Source: Desulfurobacterium atlanticum
Lineage (GTDB): Bacteria > Aquificota > Aquificia > Desulfurobacteriales > Desulfurobacteriaceae
Reading direction: 5' to 3'
DNA: 46,880 bases
NCBI RefSeq assembly: GCF_900188395.1
Contig: NZ_FZOB01000001.1
Location: forward strand, 262,101 to 308,980
Shown here: in pieces, positions 37,414 to 46,647 of the stretch
Layout of the letters: each line of letters opens with the position of its first letter
Position numbering within the stretch: position 1 is the first letter of the stretch
The notes under the pieces: generated by a model
What the model saw: only the letters and a program-made list of their open reading frames with translations
Databases searched by the model: none
What the model was told of the DNA's origin: nothing
Made by a program: the position numbers and the translations under genes

Positions 37414-37730
37414 AATATAAATTTTCCAATAGGATAACAACTTACATAATAATTTATGACATTTTATCAGATGATGTTAGAGGGTGGGTTTCTCTGGCAA
37501 ACCGTAGAAGGGCAAAAATTTCCAGAATTCTTTTAGAATACGGTATGAGAACTCAAAAAAGTGTATTTGAACTTGAAATAACTTCCAAAAAAGAGTTTTC
37601 CAGAATGATTAAAAGATTAGAGAAAACTATGAATAAACATGATAAAGTATACATCTATCCAATAGATTCTAAAAATAAAAAGAAGATAAAAAGATTGGGA
37701 TATGAAATTGAAACAGATTTTTTCTTTTAA
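37410..37730 (+). CDS. cas2: Cas2 (second, divergent copy)
   Basis: A second Cas2-fold protein of 106 residues with 'TYIIIYDILSDDVRGWVSL', an Arg-rich insertion 'ANRRRAKISRILLEYGMR', then 'KVYIYPIDSK'. It differs strongly from the upstream copy, so it is not a recent duplication. It resembles the R-rich Cas2 type ('RR.k…l..yG.r.Q.SVFE'). Two translationally coupled cas2 genes suggest a Cas2 heterodimer or two alternative adaptation complexes. Confidence 0.88.
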   Translation: MKYKFSNRITTYIIIYDILSDDVRGWVSLANRRRAKISRILLEYGMRTQKSVFELEITSKKEFSRMIKRLEKTMNKHDKVYIYPIDSKNKKKIKRLGYEIETDFFF

Positions 37731-38063
37731 GTTTAAATTTCTACCTGCACAAAATTTCTGGAAACCAGAATATGAGAGTGTTTGAAAATTCTCATTTGTT
37801 TCTAAAAGGTATTGAGATTCTTCGGCTGCAAAGCAGCCTCAGAATGACGAAGAAAGTCATCCTGAGGGCAAAGCCCGAAGGATCTCTTAAAGTTCATAGC
37901 CATTTTTCAAACGGCCTCACCAGAATATTTGAATCTTTCTTTTTTGTGGTATAATTAAAAATATAGATTAGATCTTTTAAAACTGAATAGGTTGTTTATT
38001 CTAATTATCAAATGAACAGGATAGTCTAAAACACACTGTATTACAGTGAGCTTAATAAGTGGT
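37731..38063 (+). promoter_or_regulatory. CRISPR leader region
   Basis: A 333-bp non-coding stretch between the second cas2 and repeat 1. Besides the 73-bp palindromic element (separate entry), it holds a promoter candidate: TTTGAA (37928-37933), 16 bases, TATAAT (37950-37955) preceded by TG (extended -10, TGGTATAAT). This would start the array transcript about 100 bases before repeat 1. A short perfect dyad, CACTGT-ATT-ACAGTG (38034-38048), sits 15 bp upstream of repeat 1 and may be a leader-anchoring element. The degenerate repeats lie at the far end of the array, confirming that this is the leader side. Confidence 0.65.
37814..37886. repeat. 73-bp REP/MITE-like palindromic element
   Basis: An imperfect palindrome running from GAGATTCTTCGG to CCGAAGGATCTC, with the centre CAGAATGAC…GTCATCCTG. 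Each half carries its own small hairpin, GCTGC-AAA-GCAGC on the left and GGGC-AAA-GCCC on the right. Elements of this type (GATTCTTCG…CTCAGAATGAC) are common dispersed repeats in many bacterial genomes. Only one copy is in this window. Confidence 0.7.
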
Positions 38064-41000
38064 GTTGAAATGCCCTTAGAACCGAAAGGGATTACGACTT
38101 ATTTCCAATTTAATTTTGTTCATCTCACACCTCCTTAAGTTGAAATGCCCTTAGAACCGAAAGGGATTACGACTTGTAAATATACAGCATTTTCATAACA
38201 ACCTCCTCTTGTTGAAATGCCCTTAGAACCGAAAGGGATTACGACTATAATATCACTTATATTTGACGCCTCAATCGAATTATGTTGAAATGCCCTTAGA
38301 ACCGAAAGGGATTACGACTATAATATCACTTATATTTGACGCCTCAATCGAATTATGTTGAAATGCCCTTAGAACCGAAAGGGATTACGACTATAATATC
38401 ACTTATATTTGACGCCTCAATCGAATTATGTTGAAATGCCCTTAGAACCGAAAGGGATTACGACAATATCTAGAAGTTTGTTATAACTAATATATGTTTT
38501 TAGTTGAAATGCCCTTAGAACCGAAAGGGATTACGACATTTAATATTATTTTAGTATCTTTCACTATATCCTTATATCCATGTTGAAATGCCCTTAGAAC
38601 CGAAAGGGATTACGACTGTAATCAATACTTTCTAATTCATATGAACTAACTGTTGAAATGCCCTTAGAACCGAAAGGGATTACGACCCGCCAAATGGCGG
38701 CTGACTCTTCTTTCCAATTTTATTGTTGAAATGCCCTTAGAACCGAAAGGGATTACGACGATAATATTTCTAATGAAGTATCACCAACACGTTTCAATTC
38801 GTTGAAATGCCCTTAGAACCGAAAGGGATTACGACACGCATCCCTGGCCACCCCCTTTCACCGGTGGTGCAAACGACCGTTGAAATGCCCTTAGAACCGA
38901 AAGGGATTACGACCCGGGTTTATTTCCCGGCCTCTCTATCTTTGGAGATCCCCTCATGTTGAAATGCCCTTAGAACCGAAAGGGATTACGACTACAACAT
39001 TTTCATGACTTACCACCTCCTATTTTATTTGTTGAAATGCCCTTAGAACCGAAAGGGATTACGACTTTAGCTAACATATTTATACTTGCATATAATGTTT
39101 TTGATAAATGTTGAAATGCCCTTAGAACCGAAAGGGATTACGACATTAAGTATCTTTGTTTATAGATCTTAAAGTATACTTCGTTGAAATGCCCTTAGAA
39201 CCGAAAGGGATTACGACTAAATAATACCGAACTATCATTACCAACACTCTTTTTAACTGTTGAAATGCCCTTAGAACCGAAAGGGATTACGACCCTCAGA
39301 AGAGGGAGGGGGTTGATGCCCAGGGCATAGCCCTGGTTGAAATGCCCTTAGAACCGAAAGGGATTACGACTCGTATCCACCAGCAACGTACAATTTATTA
39401 TCAAAGGACGTGTTGAAATGCCCTTAGAACCGAAAGGGATTACGACATACTCCGTTTCAGATAACTTTTGAGGGAACTGGACTAATACAAAGTTGAAATG
39501 CCCTTAGAACCGAAAGGGATTACGACCGATAAGGAGCATGAAGAGTTCAAACATATTACCTCCTGTTGAAATGCCCTTAGAACCGAAAGGGATTACGACA
39601 GGTAACTTCTCCGGTAACTGAATCATAATATACCTAGTTGAAATGCCCTTAGAACCGAAAGGGATTACGACTCTCATGTTTACCTCCTAAAAATAATAAT
39701 TTATTTCAGTATAGTTGAAATGCCCTTAGAACCGAAAGGGATTACGACATTATATTCTAATATTGTTTGCATGAGCTTAAAGTGGTTGAAATGCCCTTAG
39801 AACCGAAAGGGATTACGACCAGGGTTCGGGATTCTTGATATGAAATAGATCCTCCTTGCGGAGTTGAAATGCCCTTAGAACCGAAAGGGATTACGACACC
39901 GCCAAATGGCGGTCAACCTTTCTTTCTAGTTTTACTAATGGTTGAAATGCCCTTAGAACCGAAAGGGATTACGACCAAAAATATTTTTTTATTGTATAGA
40001 GGAGGACGGGGATTAGTTGAAATGCCCTTAGAACCGAAAGGGATTACGACACACAACAAAAATAACTACTTCTATAAACATAATATATGTTGAAATGCCC
40101 TTAGAACCGAAAGGGATTACGACATATTTTGAGACTGAATAAATATTCAGAATATAATAACTATGAGTTGAAATGCCCTTAGAACCGAAAGGGATTACGA
40201 CATATTATCATTTACATATAGATCTATAAGTCTATTATAAGTTGAAATGCCCTTAGAACCGAAAGGGATTACGACTTATTGGTGGGTATGTCTATTATCA
40301 TGCCATCTTCTATTTTATGTTGAAATGCCCTTAGAACCGAAAGGGATTACGACATCCGATATCTTCAATTTCTTCAACAGTATACTGTTGAAATGCCCTT
40401 AGAACCGAAAGGGATTACGACTATCCCTCTATTCTTTTATAAAGATACAACATTTTCATGACTTTACGTTGAAATGCCCTTAGAACCGAAAGGGATTACG
40501 ACATATTATCATTTACATATAGATCTATAAGTCTATTATAAGTTGAAATGCCCTTAGAACCGAAAGGGATTACGACAAGATGAATAGATATAATTTCATC
40601 AACGGAATTACCGAGTTGAAATGCCCTTAGAACCGAAAGGGATTACGACAATACTACGACGACCAGAGAGGAGAAAACTCTTCCTCGTTGAAATGCCCTT
40701 AGAACCGAAAGGGATTACGACCCCAGGGCATAACCCTGGGCCACTAGACTTGCTATATCAGTGTTGAAATGCCCTTAGAACCGAAAGGGATTACGACAAA
40801 GTTGCTATATCAGTAAGGACCTCTTGAATGAGGTCCTTAGTTGAAATGCCCTTAGAACCGAAAGGGATTACGACTTGGATGTATCTCATCTACATCTATA
40901 ATAAATGGGATATTTTTTAAGTTGAAATGCCCTTAGAACCGAAAGGGATTACGACAATCCAAAATCAGTTAATTTATTTAGAAGAGATATATTAAGTTGA

Positions 41001-41409
41001 AATGCCCTTAGAACCGAAAGGGATTACGACATTTAGCATACTTTGGAAATATATCCATAGATAATCTAAATTTAAATGTTGAAATGCCCTTAGAACCGAA
41101 AGGGATTACGACAGTATGTATTCTCCCATTTTCTTATAAATATACAACATTTTGTTGAAATGCCCTTAGAACCGAAAGGGATTACGACTATCCTTATATC
41201 CATATAACATATCCTTTAAAAAGTTGAAATGCCCTTAGAACCGAAAGGGATTACGACGCTTCAGGTGCGTGTATTCGTGAAGCAGCACTTTTATGGAGTG
41301 TTGAAATGCCCTTAGAGCCGAAAGGGATTACGACCAGGGTGGCGGGTTACCACGATATCTGCCTTTGACACCGTGTTGAAACGCCCTTAGAACTGAAAGG
41401 GATTACGGC
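38064..41409 (+). CRISPR. type III-A CRISPR array, 45 repeats and 44 spacers
   Basis: The repeat is 35 bp, beginning GTTGAAATGC and ending GGGATTACGAC. I counted 45 copies, with spacers of 33-47 bp (average about 40). The repeat holds a CCCTT/AAGGG hairpin ending eight bases before the repeat end, so Cas6 cutting would leave the 5' handle ATTACGAC in crRNAs from the + strand. The last two copies are degenerate (41300: one change, AGAACC to AGAGCC; 41375: three changes), as expected at the leader-distal end. Spacers 3, 4 and 5 are identical (38246-38429), and spacers 29 and 33 are identical (40202-40240, 40503-40541). Transcription on + is also supported by spacers antisense to ribosome-binding sites. 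Confidence 0.97.
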
Positions 41410-41487
41410 CAATTTTAAATTTTTATGTTAGGATATTTGTAAGTTGGAGTGGGAAGTTTTTTGATAAAAATTCTTGTTTTTTTAATA

Positions 41488-42291
41488 TTATTCTATCTCT
41501 ATATTCTCTATGCCAGGTTCAGGATCGGGATATTTCATATTAAGGGATTCAAGTTTTTTAACGATTATTTTTGCCACTATGTAGTTTCTAAACCATTTTT
41601 TGTTTGCAGGGATAATATACCAGGGAGCATAAAATGTGCTTGTTTCAGCGATTACTTCATTGTAAGCATTAATGTAGTCGTTCCAGTATTTTCTCTCTTC
41701 TATATCTTCTTTATGCAATTTCCAGCGCTTTTTTGGATTGTCCCGTCTTTCAATCAAACGCTTTTTCTGTTCATCTTTACTTATATGAAGATAGAATTTA
41801 AGAATAATTGTTCCTTCATCAAAAAGCAGTTTTTCAAAATTTCTGATATGTTCATAACGTTTTATCCAGATTTTTTCAGGGATAAGTTTATGAACTCTTG
41901 TTATAAGAACATCTTCATAATGGCTTCTGTTGAATATTACAATTTCTCCGTTTCCCGGAACTTCTTTATGCACTCTCCAGAGAAAGTCGTGGGCAAGCTC
42001 TGTTGCTGTTGGTGATTTGAAGTTTGCAACTCTTATTCCCTGAAGATGAACTTCTTTGAAAACATGTTTTATTGTTCCATCTTTTCCTGCTGTGTCCATT
42101 CCCTGAAGAACTATTAAAATTCTTCTCTTTCCCTCGGCGTAGAGAATATCCTGTAAGTCACAAAGTTTCTCTTTTAGCTTTGAGAACTCCTTTTCCACAT
42201 CTTTTTTGTTTTTAAAATTCTCGGAAAAATTCGGGTCAATGTTGTTAAGGTCAAATGGAATTTCGGGGGTTACCATATAACGTTCAAACAT
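41488..42291 (-). CDS. ppk2: PPK2-family polyphosphate:nucleotide phosphotransferase
   Basis: Polyphosphate kinase 2 family enzyme, 267 residues, transferring phosphate between polyphosphate and nucleotides. Motifs: Walker A 'GMDTAGKDGTIKHV' (about 68-81), 'FKSPT', and Walker B-like 'IFNRSHYEDVLITRVH', with the lid 'RRDNPKKRWK'. Length fits the single-domain short PPK2s. Whether it prefers AMP, ADP or both cannot be read from these motifs. It starts immediately after the tsaD stop and converges with the CRISPR array. Confidence 0.93.
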   Translation of the reverse strand: MFERYMVTPEIPFDLNNIDPNFSENFKNKKDVEKEFSKLKEKLCDLQDILYAEGKRRILIVLQGMDTAGKDGTIKHVFKEVHLQGIRVANFKSPTATELAHDFLWRVHKEVPGNGEIVIFNRSHYEDVLITRVHKLIPEKIWIKRYEHIRNFEKLLFDEGTIILKFYLHISKDEQKKRLIERRDNPKKRWKLHKEDIEERKYWNDYINAYNEVIAETSTFYAPWYIIPANKKWFRNYIVAKIIVKKLESLNMKYPDPEPGIENIEIE

Positions 42292-43290
42292 CTATCTGAC
42301 TCCGGTAAGAGGGATTGAAGGGTAGGCGTTTAAGGTAAATGGGTCCCCTATTTCTTCATCAAGTTTAAAAAGGTTGTATCCTGTAAAGGCTACCATCGCT
42401 CCGTTATCGGATGTATATTCCATATCAGGCAGATATACTGTTACTTTTTCTTTTTCTTCAAGTTCTGAAAGTTTTTCTCTTAAATAGCTGTTTGCAGATA
42501 CACCTCCTGATACAGAGATACGTTTTATACCTGTTTCCTTTATAGCTTTTCTTAACTTTCCAACCACATAGTCTATTGCTGTTCTCTGAAAAGATGCTGC
42601 TATCTGCTCTTTAGGATGTCCTTTTTCAATAAGTCTTCTGACGGCTGTTTTAAGCCCGCTAAAACTCATAGAAACACCCTGAACCTGAGGTTTTGGAAGT
42701 TCAAGGTATTCTCCGCTATACTCTTTAAAAATTTTATCTATTACCGGTCCTCCTGGATATCCAAGTCCGAGCATTTTCGCAACTTTATCAAACGCTTCAC
42801 CTATTGCATCATCAACAGTTTTTCCAATTACTGTATGGTTTTTGAAGTTTCTTGTGATGGTAAGAATTGTATGTCCTCCACTTACAACAAGAGCAATGAA
42901 GGGAAAATCTATTTTTTGTTTTTTTATGAAAGGTGAAAAGATGTGTGCTTCTATATGATGAACAGCTTTAAAAGGTATATATCTTGCAAAAGCAATTCCT
43001 TTTGCAAAGGTAAAGCCTACTAAAAGTGCAGGAAGTAATCCTGGTGTGTTTGTTACACATACAAGCTCAATATCTGAAACTTCAACATGTGCTTTTTCAA
43101 GGGCTGCAAGAAATACAGGTTCTATGTTTTTTAAATGTTCTCTTGCTGCTATTTCAGGAACCACACCACCGTATGGTTTATGTGCTTCATACTGGGATGA
43201 GATTATGTTGGATAGAACCTGCCCTTTATCTGTATCGTAAACAGCTACTGACGTATCATCACATGAAGTATCAATTCCTATCACTTTCAT
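42292..43290 (-). CDS. tsaD: TsaD: tRNA N6-threonylcarbamoyladenosine transferase subunit
   Basis: Catalytic subunit of t6A37 tRNA modification, 332 residues (typical). Motifs: 'IGIDTSCDDTSVAVYD', metal-binding 'HHIEAH', 'ALVVSGGHT', 'DDAIGEAFDKVAKMLGLGYPGG', and 'YTSDNGAMVAFTG'. It overlaps the transglutaminase-like gene by 4 nt and abuts ppk2, forming one minus-strand operon. Confidence 0.97.
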   Translation of the reverse strand: MKVIGIDTSCDDTSVAVYDTDKGQVLSNIISSQYEAHKPYGGVVPEIAAREHLKNIEPVFLAALEKAHVEVSDIELVCVTNTPGLLPALLVGFTFAKGIAFARYIPFKAVHHIEAHIFSPFIKKQKIDFPFIALVVSGGHTILTITRNFKNHTVIGKTVDDAIGEAFDKVAKMLGLGYPGGPVIDKIFKEYSGEYLELPKPQVQGVSMSFSGLKTAVRRLIEKGHPKEQIAASFQRTAIDYVVGKLRKAIKETGIKRISVSGGVSANSYLREKLSELEEKEKVTVYLPDMEYTSDNGAMVAFTGYNLFKLDEEIGDPFTLNAYPSIPLTGVR

Positions 43291-45160
43291 CTTTCTACCT
43301 TTTTAAGTATAACTATCTGGTTTTGTAGTGTTTTTACTGTAAGGTTAAACAGTTCTCTAAGTTTACCGTATTCTTTCACAGGAATTTCTGCCTTTTCAAG
43401 TTTCATTTTAAAAGACATTTCAATTTTACCATTTGGTAGCTGTTTCCACCAAAGATTTATACTGCCTACACTGTTTTTGTAAGAGAAATTTTCAGGGAGA
43501 AAATAGAGATTATAATCTTCAGGAAGTTTTATTGTAATTTTTGAATCTTTCATCATTTTATAACCGATTACATAAGGATGTGTTCTTTCTTTTGATGCCA
43601 CAAGGGATATCAATCTTGAGTATGTTGGTGCAGGAGCGTGGAATAGCATAAGATGTTTTGTTCTTGTCGCAAATAATGGGCTGCTTCCGTCGGCAGAAAT
43701 GTAAACATTTTTTTGTTAAGATTTTTGTAGTTTGATATTTTGAACTTTTCTACTTCAAATCCGGGAATTACAGAGGAGACAGTTCTTTCAATAAACTGCT
43801 TTTCGTCATAGGGAGTTGTAAAAGAGGATAGTATTGCCCTTTCTCTATGGGCATAAACGCCTGTATAGTTAAAAAGTAGATTGCCTTTCAGATTCCCAGA
43901 ATTATCCACTGTAAAGTTACCGATGAACTCTTCTCTGTTACTTTCTGCAGGGTAAATTGGAGTTTCTTCTATAAAACCTTTTTGATTTTCCACATCAACA
44001 ATAAGAACATGTCTTCCCTGGTCAGATGCTGGTAATTCTCCAAAAGGAACAGTATCTGAAGTTGTGTCAAGATACAGCCATTTTCCATTGAGCTTTATGG
44101 CTGCTATTTCGTGGTTAAATGCTGTTGGAGTTGGCATATCCACATCCATATCAGGTACTCCCTGAGTGGGGATAAGGACAGGATATCCTTTTATTCCTAT
44201 CACTTTAAGCATGGCTATAAGTAGTGTTGCATGGTCTTTACAATCTCCGTAACGGTTTTTAAGAACAGAAGATGCTGTGTGGGGTTTGTATCCGTTTATG
44301 CCGAACTCAAGCCCTACGTATCTTATGTTTTGAGCTACAAAGTTATAAATGGCTTTTATCTGTTCTAATTTACCCTTTTTACCTTTAATCACTTTAAGAG
44401 TGGTTTCTTTTACATAATTATCAGGTTCAACTGCTTCTCTTGCAAGCTCTGAATACCATCTGGCAACCTGATTCCAGGAAGATAAAGAAGTTACAGCAAT
44501 CTTTTTTGCCAGTTCACCTACAGGAGGCATTGAAGGTTCTTCTTTAATGGGTGGAATGTTATGTAGCTCGTAGAAATACTCTATTCTTCCTGCTTTTCTT
44601 TTTATCACAGGTTTTTTATAAAAGTTATACTCTTTTATTTTTATTTTTTTGTCAGCAGGTACAGAAAGCTTGAATGTTGCATGTTCTACAGGATAAACTG
44701 ATTGGAAGAAGTTTGTTGTCCAGAACTGGTTTTTCATATACGGTTTTACAGTTTCTACTTTGAAAGCGTATTTTAAAATTACTCCTGGTTTTACTGCAGG
44801 CATGGAAATTGTTTGATATCTCAGATCTGAATAGATAGGTGCCATTGCCTGAAAGGGTGGATATACTATGTTGAAAGCATTTTTTTGAGGTTTAACCGTT
44901 CTTCCATCTGGCAGGACGGTGTATGCGTAAAGTATTTCAACTTTCTGGTGTTCGTGAGAAAACGGAATTACAATTTCTCCAAATTCCTTAACCCCTTCTC
45001 TGCTGAGAATTTTTATCTCTTTTTCTTCTATCCACTCTTTCCTTCCATCTGAATAACATTTAACTTTTACATTATCTTTTAATATTTTTGCTCCGTATGT
45101 GGATGCGTAAGTGTTTATTGCTACACAAAAGGCAAGAATTGCCAGTATCAAACTTTTCAT
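43287..45160 (-). pseudogene. DUF3857/transglutaminase-like exported protein, frame broken at an A7 run
   Basis: Exported protein normally about 620 residues. The first frame (45160 to 43610, 516 codons) has a signal peptide, a DUF3857 beta domain (about 25-240) and a transglutaminase-like core with 'NRYGDCKDHATLLIAM' (catalytic Cys), 'FNHEIAAIKLNGKWLYLDTT' (His and Asp). The family C-terminal domain continues in the -1 frame down to 43287, reading 'NVYISADGSSPLFATRTKH' then 'PEDYNLYFLPENFSY'. The frames meet at AAC AAA AAA ATG (A7, about 43707-43713). One extra A or a -1 slip restores the full protein. It may be a true pseudogene, a slippage gene or a sequence error; the triad is intact. Function of the family is unknown. 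Confidence 0.8.
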
Positions 45161-45174
45161 CTGCTTCTCCCTGT

Positions 45175-45202
45175 TTGATAAGATTTTAAAATCAACTATA
45201 CC
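45175..45202 (+). promoter_or_regulatory. divergent promoter region with 12-bp palindrome
   Basis: The 56-bp gap between the divergent transglutaminase-like gene and selA contains TTGATA (45175-45180), 16 bases and TATACC (45197-45202) toward selA. A perfect palindrome GATTTTAAAATC (45182-45193) occupies the spacer and could bind a regulator acting on both directions. Confidence 0.4.
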
Positions 45203-45216
45203 AAATCGGGGTAATT

Positions 45217-46611
45217 ATGAAACATAGAAAAGAGGAAATTTTCAGGAAGATTCCTTCTGTTAACAGGTTAATTACGCTTATTCCAGATGAGATTAAAGTA
45301 GAATATAAGCAAGGTTTTTTAACAGAAATAGCAAGAGAATCGCTTGATTTTTTAAGAAAAAAAATTCTGGCTGGAGAAGTGGAAGATTTTGATGATGACT
45401 TTCTAAAAGACTTATTTTTGAAATTTCTTGAAAAGAGAAAGATCTTTAATTTAAGGAGAGTTATCAATGCAACAGGTGTAATAATTCACACAAATCTTGG
45501 AAGGTCTCCAATATCTGAAAAAGTGGCTGAGCATATTGGAAATATAGTTACAGGATACAGTAATCTTGAAATAGACCTTGAAACGGGAAAAAGAGGATTA
45601 AGGTATCAAAACGTTGAGGAACTTCTGAAAAGGTTAACCGGGGCTGAAGCTGTCTGTATAGTAAATAACAACGCTGCAGCAGTTTTGCTTGTTCTTTCTT
45701 CACTTGCATCTGGTAAAGAAGTGATAGTCTCAAGAGGAGAACTGATTGAAATTGGAGGTTCTTTTAGAATTCCTGATGTTATGGAGCAAAGTGGTGCGGT
45801 TTTAAGAGAGGTCGGAACAACAAATAAGACAAAACTTAAAGACTATGAAGCAGCAATAACTGAAAATACCGCTCTTTTGATGAAAGTGCATACAAGTAAT
45901 TACAGGATTTTAGGTTTTACAGAGTCTGTTTCTGGGAAAGAGCTTGTAGCTCTTGGAAAGAAATATGGAATTCCTGTGTATGAAGACCTTGGGAGTGGAA
46001 GTTTTGTAGATGTTAGAAAATTTGGACTTTCTTATGAGCCGACCGTTAATGACGTGCTTTCAGGTGGAGTTGATGTAGTTTCTTTTAGCGGGGACAAACT
46101 GTTAGGTGGGCCCCAGGCTGGAATAATACTTGGAAAGAAGGAGCTGATAGAAAAGATAAGGAAACATCCCCTTAATAGAGCTTTAAGAATAGATAAAATG
46201 ACCCTTGCTGCCCTTGAGGCAACTTTAAAAATCTATTTAGAAGGAAAAGAGCTTGAAGAGATTCCTGTATGGAAAATGGTGTCTCAACCTGTCTCAGAGA
46301 TAGAAAGAAGAGCCGAAAAACTGGTTCAAAAAATCGGCTCTGTAAAAGGCAAAGCCGAAGTGAACATTGAAGAAGTTGTTTCTGAAATAGGAGGTGGAGC
46401 TCTTCCTCTTGAGACGCTACCAAGCTTTGCTGTTACTATAAAGCCAAAGAATACAACTGCTGAAAAGGTATATAGACAGTTAAGGAGATTACCAGAACCT
46501 GTAATAGCACGAATAAAAGATGAAAAAATCGTTTTTGATATGAGAACAGTTTTTGATTCTGAAGTTGAAAAACTTGCAGATAGTATATTAGAAGTTTTAA
46601 AAAAAGACTAA
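45217..46611 (+). CDS. selA: SelA: L-seryl-tRNA(Sec) selenium transferase
   Basis: PLP enzyme that converts Ser-tRNA(Sec) to Sec-tRNA(Sec), 464 residues. Motifs: 'RVINATGVIIHTNLGRSP', 'GYSNLEIDLETGKRG', 'NNNAAAVLLVLSSLA', and the PLP-lysine region 'SFSGDKLLGGPQAG' (about residues 288-301). A short N-terminal helical domain for tRNA binding is present. It implies that the organism makes selenoproteins; selB, selC and selD are not in the window. A strong terminator follows. Confidence 0.97.
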   Translation: MKHRKEEIFRKIPSVNRLITLIPDEIKVEYKQGFLTEIARESLDFLRKKILAGEVEDFDDDFLKDLFLKFLEKRKIFNLRRVINATGVIIHTNLGRSPISEKVAEHIGNIVTGYSNLEIDLETGKRGLRYQNVEELLKRLTGAEAVCIVNNNAAAVLLVLSSLASGKEVIVSRGELIEIGGSFRIPDVMEQSGAVLREVGTTNKTKLKDYEAAITENTALLMKVHTSNYRILGFTESVSGKELVALGKKYGIPVYEDLGSGSFVDVRKFGLSYEPTVNDVLSGGVDVVSFSGDKLLGGPQAGIILGKKELIEKIRKHPLNRALRIDKMTLAALEATLKIYLEGKELEEIPVWKMVSQPVSEIERRAEKLVQKIGSVKGKAEVNIEEVVSEIGGGALPLETLPSFAVTIKPKNTTAEKVYRQLRRLPEPVIARIKDEKIVFDMRTVFDSEVEKLADSILEVLKKD

Positions 46612-46618
46612 AAAAGAG

Positions 46619-46641
46619 GGCCGCCTGAGCGGCGGCCTTTT
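46619..46641 (+). terminator. intrinsic terminator of selA
   Basis: GGCCGCC (46619-46625), a TGAGC loop and GGCGGCC (46631-46637) are followed by TTTT, starting 8 bp after the selA stop. The GC-rich 7-bp stem and U-tract are typical of rho-independent termination. Confidence 0.9.
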
Positions 46642-46647
46642 CATCTA

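Noticed and set aside
37772-37954. Open reading frame of 60 codons between cas2 and the array
   Set aside because: It runs through the 73-bp palindromic element and the leader promoter, has no Shine-Dalgarno site and no protein-like composition.
39869-40093. Open reading frame of 74 codons containing repeated 'MPLEPKGITT'
   Set aside because: It is a translation of CRISPR repeats and spacers; the repeated peptide is the repeat itself, with no ribosome binding site.
38064-41409. Array transcribed on the minus strand
   Set aside because: The degenerate repeats lie at the right end, the hairpin leaves an exact 8-nt handle on the + strand, and spacers are antisense to viral ribosome-binding sites in + orientation.
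43287-43649. Separate small gene of 120 codons before tsaD
   Set aside because: Its frame extends upstream and forms the C-terminal domain of the transglutaminase-like protein; it lacks its own ribosome binding site and is treated as part of the broken gene.
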